Shown: one piece after another, positions 61,511 through 64,000 of the stretch
How positions within the stretch are numbered: position 1 is the first letter of the stretch
Layout: each line of letters begins with the position of its first letter
NCBI RefSeq assembly: GCF_017068395.1
Contig: NZ_CP070619.1
Location: forward strand, 8,246,001 to 8,310,000
Reading direction: 5' to 3'
DNA: 64,000 bases
DNA from: Rhodococcus pseudokoreensis
Lineage (GTDB): Bacteria; Actinomycetota; Actinomycetes; Mycobacteriales; Mycobacteriaceae
Notes under the pieces: generated by a model
Database searches by the model: none
Seen by the model: the letters and a program-made list of their open reading frames with translations, nothing else
What the model was told of the DNA's origin: nothing
Program-made: the position numbers and the translations under genes

Positions 61511-62934
61511 TGGAGTACCTCGTCAACGTGCTCTACATCGTGGCGTTCTCGATGTTCATCTACGGTCTGATGGGTCTGACCGGCCCGAAGACCGCGGTCC
61601 GCGGTAATCAGATCGCCGCGGTCGGTATGGGTGTGGCGGTGGTCGCCACCCTGATCTCGATCCGGGACACCTCGAACTGGGTGCTGATCGTCGCCGGTCT
61701 GGTGATCGGTGTGGTGCTGGGGGTGCCGCCGGCGTTGCGGACGAAGATGACCGCGATGCCGCAGTTGGTGGCGTTGTTCAACGGTGTCGGCGGCGGCACC
61801 GTCGCGCTGATCGCGTATGCGGAGTTCCTGGACTCGGACGGGTTCACCGCGTTCGCGCACGGTGAGTCCCCGACGGTGCACATCGTGATCGCCTCTTTGT
61901 TCGCGGCGGTCATCGGGTCGATCTCGTTCTGGGGCAGCGTGATCGCGTTCCTGAAGCTGCAGGAGACGCTGCCGGGCCGGCCGATCGGCATCGGCAAACT
62001 GCAGCAACCCCTCAATGCGGTGCTACTGGTCGGGGCGGTCGCGTTGGCGGTGGCGATCGGGGTCAAGGCGATCGACCCGACCGGACCCACCTCCCAGTGG
62101 TGGATCGTGGGGGTGCTGGTGTTGGCGGCGGTGCTCGGGTTGATGGTGGTGCTGCCGATCGGCGGCGCCGACATGCCCGTCGTCATCTCGCTGCTGAACG
62201 CGCTGACCGGTCTGTCCGCGGCGGCGGCGGGTCTGGCGCTGAATAATCAGGCGATGATCGTGGCCGGCATGATCGTCGGGGCGTCGGGTTCGATCCTGAC
62301 GAACCTGATGGCGAAGGCGATGAACCGGTCCATCCCGGCGATCGTGGCCGGCGGGTTCGGTGGCGGCGGCGCGGCGGCGGCGGTCGGGGACGGTACCGCG
62401 AAGACGGCGAAGGCCACCTCGGCGGCGGACGCGGCGATTCAGATGGCGTACGCGAACCAGGTCATCGTGGTCCCGGGTTACGGGTTGGCGGTGGCGCAGG
62501 CCCAGCACGCGGTCAAGGACATGGCCAAGCTGCTCGAGGCGAAGGGTGTGGAGGTCAAGTACGCGATCCACCCGGTCGCGGGCCGGATGCCCGGGCACAT
62601 GAATGTGCTGTTGGCGGAGGCGGACGTCGAGTACGACGCGATGAAGGAAATGGACGACATCAACGATGAGTTCTCGCGGACCGATGTCACCCTGGTGATC
62701 GGGGCGAACGATGTCACCAACCCGGCCGCGCGGAATGATCCGTCGTCGCCGATCCACGGGATGCCGATTTTGAATGTGGATCAGTCGAAGTCGGTGATCG
62801 TGCTGAAGCGGTCGATGAATTCCGGGTTCGCGGGCATCGACAACCCGCTGTTCTTCGCGGACACCACCTCGATGCTGTTCGGGGACGCGAAGAAGTCGGT
62901 TTCCGAGGTCACCGAGGAACTCAAGGCCCTGTAG
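61510..62934 (+). CDS. pntB: NAD(P) transhydrogenase subunit beta
   Basis: A 474-residue subunit: eight to nine membrane helices of domain II in the first about 270 residues, then the NADP(H)-binding domain III with VIVVPGYGLAVAQAQHAVKD and LVIGANDVTNPAARNDPSSP. ATG 61510 overlaps the pntAB stop (TAATG). It is the last gene of the operon; a strong hairpin follows. Confidence 0.93.
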   Translation: MEYLVNVLYIVAFSMFIYGLMGLTGPKTAVRGNQIAAVGMGVAVVATLISIRDTSNWVLIVAGLVIGVVLGVPPALRTKMTAMPQLVALFNGVGGGTVALIAYAEFLDSDGFTAFAHGESPTVHIVIASLFAAVIGSISFWGSVIAFLKLQETLPGRPIGIGKLQQPLNAVLLVGAVALAVAIGVKAIDPTGPTSQWWIVGVLVLAAVLGLMVVLPIGGADMPVVISLLNALTGLSAAAAGLALNNQAMIVAGMIVGASGSILTNLMAKAMNRSIPAIVAGGFGGGGAAAAVGDGTAKTAKATSAADAAIQMAYANQVIVVPGYGLAVAQAQHAVKDMAKLLEAKGVEVKYAIHPVAGRMPGHMNVLLAEADVEYDAMKEMDDINDEFSRTDVTLVIGANDVTNPAARNDPSSPIHGMPILNVDQSKSVIVLKRSMNSGFAGIDNPLFFADTTSMLFGDAKKSVSEVTEELKAL

Positions 62935-62943
62935 GCCCTCCGG

Positions 62944-62991
62944 GCCCGTGCGTGGTCGGCGAGTGCAGAGACTCGTTAACCACGCACGGGC
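62944..62991. terminator. Nested hairpin terminator after pntB
   Basis: 13-bp outer stem GCCCGTGCGTGGT / ACCACGCACGGGC enclosing an inner CGAGT / ACTCG stem. It starts 10 bases after the pntB stop. Confidence 0.75.
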
Positions 62992-63032
62992 GGCGGAGCC
63001 GCCTACTCTCGTCAACACCCTCAGGAGCTACC

Positions 63033-64000
63033 GTGTTTCCACTCGAACCCTCAGCACCGGTGAAGGCTGCTGATTGGATGTTCACCCTCGGTGTGGCCGT
63101 GACCGGACCGCTTCGCTTCGATCGGATCGGCCTCGGGCAATCGAACCTCACCTATCTGGTTCGCGATCAAGCCGAACGGAAATGGGTGCTGCGCCGACCG
63201 CCGCTCGGACAGCTGCTTGCGTCCGCGCACGATGTGGTGCGAGAAGCAAGGATCTTGTCCGCGCTCGAGGCAACCGAGGTCCCGGTTCCGCGAATCCTGG
63301 GCGTCACGGCGGATGCAGCTGTCACCGACGTGCCGCTGGTGTTGATGGAGTTCGTCGACGGCCTGGTGGTTGACCGCATGCCCATCGCAGACGAACTGGC
63401 ACCGCGCCTGCGCCGCGACATCGGACGATCGCTACCGCGAACCTTGGCGAAGATCCATGCGGTGGACCTGAAGTCCGTCGGTTTGCTCGATTTGGCAAGC
63501 CAGCACTCGTACGCGCAACGCCAACTCAGGCGGTGGAGTATGCAGTGGGAGAAGTCGAAGACTCGGGAACTGCCTGCGCTCGACAGCCTCACCAGACGCC
63601 TGTCCGCAGCAGTTCCCTCGCAACGCGAGTTGACATTGGTGCACGGCGATTTCCATTTGCGCAATGTCATCACCTCATACGAGAACGGCGAGGTGATCGC
63701 CGCGCTCGACTGGGAGCTCGCGACACTGGGCGACCCGCTCGCAGACATGGGCACCGTGCTCGCCTATTGGCCGGAGCGGGGAGAGGCGATGGGTAGCGAC
63801 TTCGCAGCCTCCACACTCGACGGATTCCCGTGCCGCGACGAGCTCGCCCAGATTTACCTGACCGAGACGGGCAGAGATCCGGCGGCACTGAAATTCTGGC
63901 ATGCCCTGGGATTGTGGAAGATCGCCGTCATCGCAGAGGGAGTGCGCAAACGCGCGATCGACGAGCCCCAGAACAGGGCTACCGCGGGAACTCCCACGGC
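63033..64000 (+). CDS. Phosphotransferase-family protein, ACAD10/11-type (partial)
   Basis: An open frame from GTG 63033 (AGGAGC upstream) to the window edge, 322 codons without a stop. It has an APH/choline-kinase-like fold: GLGQSNLTYLVRD glycine-rich loop, WVLRRPPLGQLLASAHDVVR ATP-binding segment, the catalytic loop LVHGDFHLRNVI, and DWELATLGDPLADMG with the metal Asp. Relatives act with acyl-CoA dehydrogenases on hydroxyacyl substrates, which fits the acyl-CoA dehydrogenase gene nearby. The C-terminus lies outside the window. Confidence 0.85.
   Translation, partial: MFPLEPSAPVKAADWMFTLGVAVTGPLRFDRIGLGQSNLTYLVRDQAERKWVLRRPPLGQLLASAHDVVREARILSALEATEVPVPRILGVTADAAVTDVPLVLMEFVDGLVVDRMPIADELAPRLRRDIGRSLPRTLAKIHAVDLKSVGLLDLASQHSYAQRQLRRWSMQWEKSKTRELPALDSLTRRLSAAVPSQRELTLVHGDFHLRNVITSYENGEVIAALDWELATLGDPLADMGTVLAYWPERGEAMGSDFAASTLDGFPCRDELAQIYLTETGRDPAALKFWHALGLWKIAVIAEGVRKRAIDEPQNRATAGTPT

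Noticed and set aside
1..64000. CRISPR arrays, tRNA/rRNA genes, insertion sequences, prophage
   Set aside because: No short regularly spaced repeats, cloverleaf-like sequence, transposase or integrase, or terminal inverted repeats were seen on either strand.

Overview
The window is high-GC actinobacterial chromosomal DNA. It carries Mycobacteriales hallmarks: a DUF3068/PorA-like envelope protein, a wax-ester-synthase/DGAT-type acyltransferase, an Lsr2-type DNA-binding domain, a mycothiol-dependent-isomerase/DinB-fold protein and a split three-subunit transhydrogenase. Together with many catabolic genes and regulators this fits Rhodococcus (opacus/jostii-like) best. The genus is inferred, not proven. 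I saw no rRNA, tRNA, CRISPR array, insertion sequence, phage or origin.

Layout. 1-1814: end of a betaine/osmoprotectant ABC operon (ATPase tail, permease, binding lipoprotein) closed by an intrinsic terminator. 1930-9063: a dimodular NRPS (C-A-T-C-A-T-TE) whose two A-domain cores are near-identical 1.3 kb copies with codon use unlike the rest of the gene. 9097-14735 (minus): a PucR-type regulator, MFS transporter, histidase-fold lyase lacking the MIO tripeptide, and FAD-dependent amino-acid dehydrogenase. 15284-26773: mixed genes, including an unknown multi-TM protein overlapping a COG3687-type hydrolase, a TetR regulator, a WES/DGAT protein, a secreted beta-lactamase-fold protein, small stress-type proteins, VOC, DinB and cupin proteins, and a LacI regulator divergent from an alpha/beta hydrolase. 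26794-27929: a second-type methionine aminopeptidase divergent from an XRE repressor, with two identical-architecture operators between them. 27994-36703 (minus): a ten-gene aromatic-ring catabolic operon (extradiol dioxygenase, flavin reductase, class D flavin monooxygenase, C-C hydrolase, HIT, SnoaL proteins, amidohydrolase, decarboxylase-like amidohydrolase) under an AraC regulator, with a divergent FAH-family gene. 37833-41326: a decaying or mis-sequenced block (Lrp/AsnC regulator with one frameshift, MFS transporter with two) followed by an intact M20 amidohydrolase. 41542-47296: acetolactate synthase divergent from an AceE-like E1 and a short E2. 47361-56302: a five-gene CoA-thioester operon (two crotonases, ADP-forming acyl-CoA synthetase, C45 Ntn-hydrolase, MFS) divergent from an amino-acid permease, plus an RpiR regulator; one shared palindrome occurs in both control regions. 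56550-64000: a membrane-anchored Lsr2-like protein, an acyl-CoA dehydrogenase behind a repeated operator array, a DUF3068 protein, the pnt transhydrogenase operon with a hidden 50-residue gene, and a phosphotransferase running off the end.

The strongest candidates for new biology are the MIO-less lyase operon (possible betaine-type amino-acid elimination), the RpiR-linked C45/crotonase/ADP-forming ligase operon, and the homogenised NRPS A-domain cassettes. All functional pathway statements are inferences from family membership and gene order.
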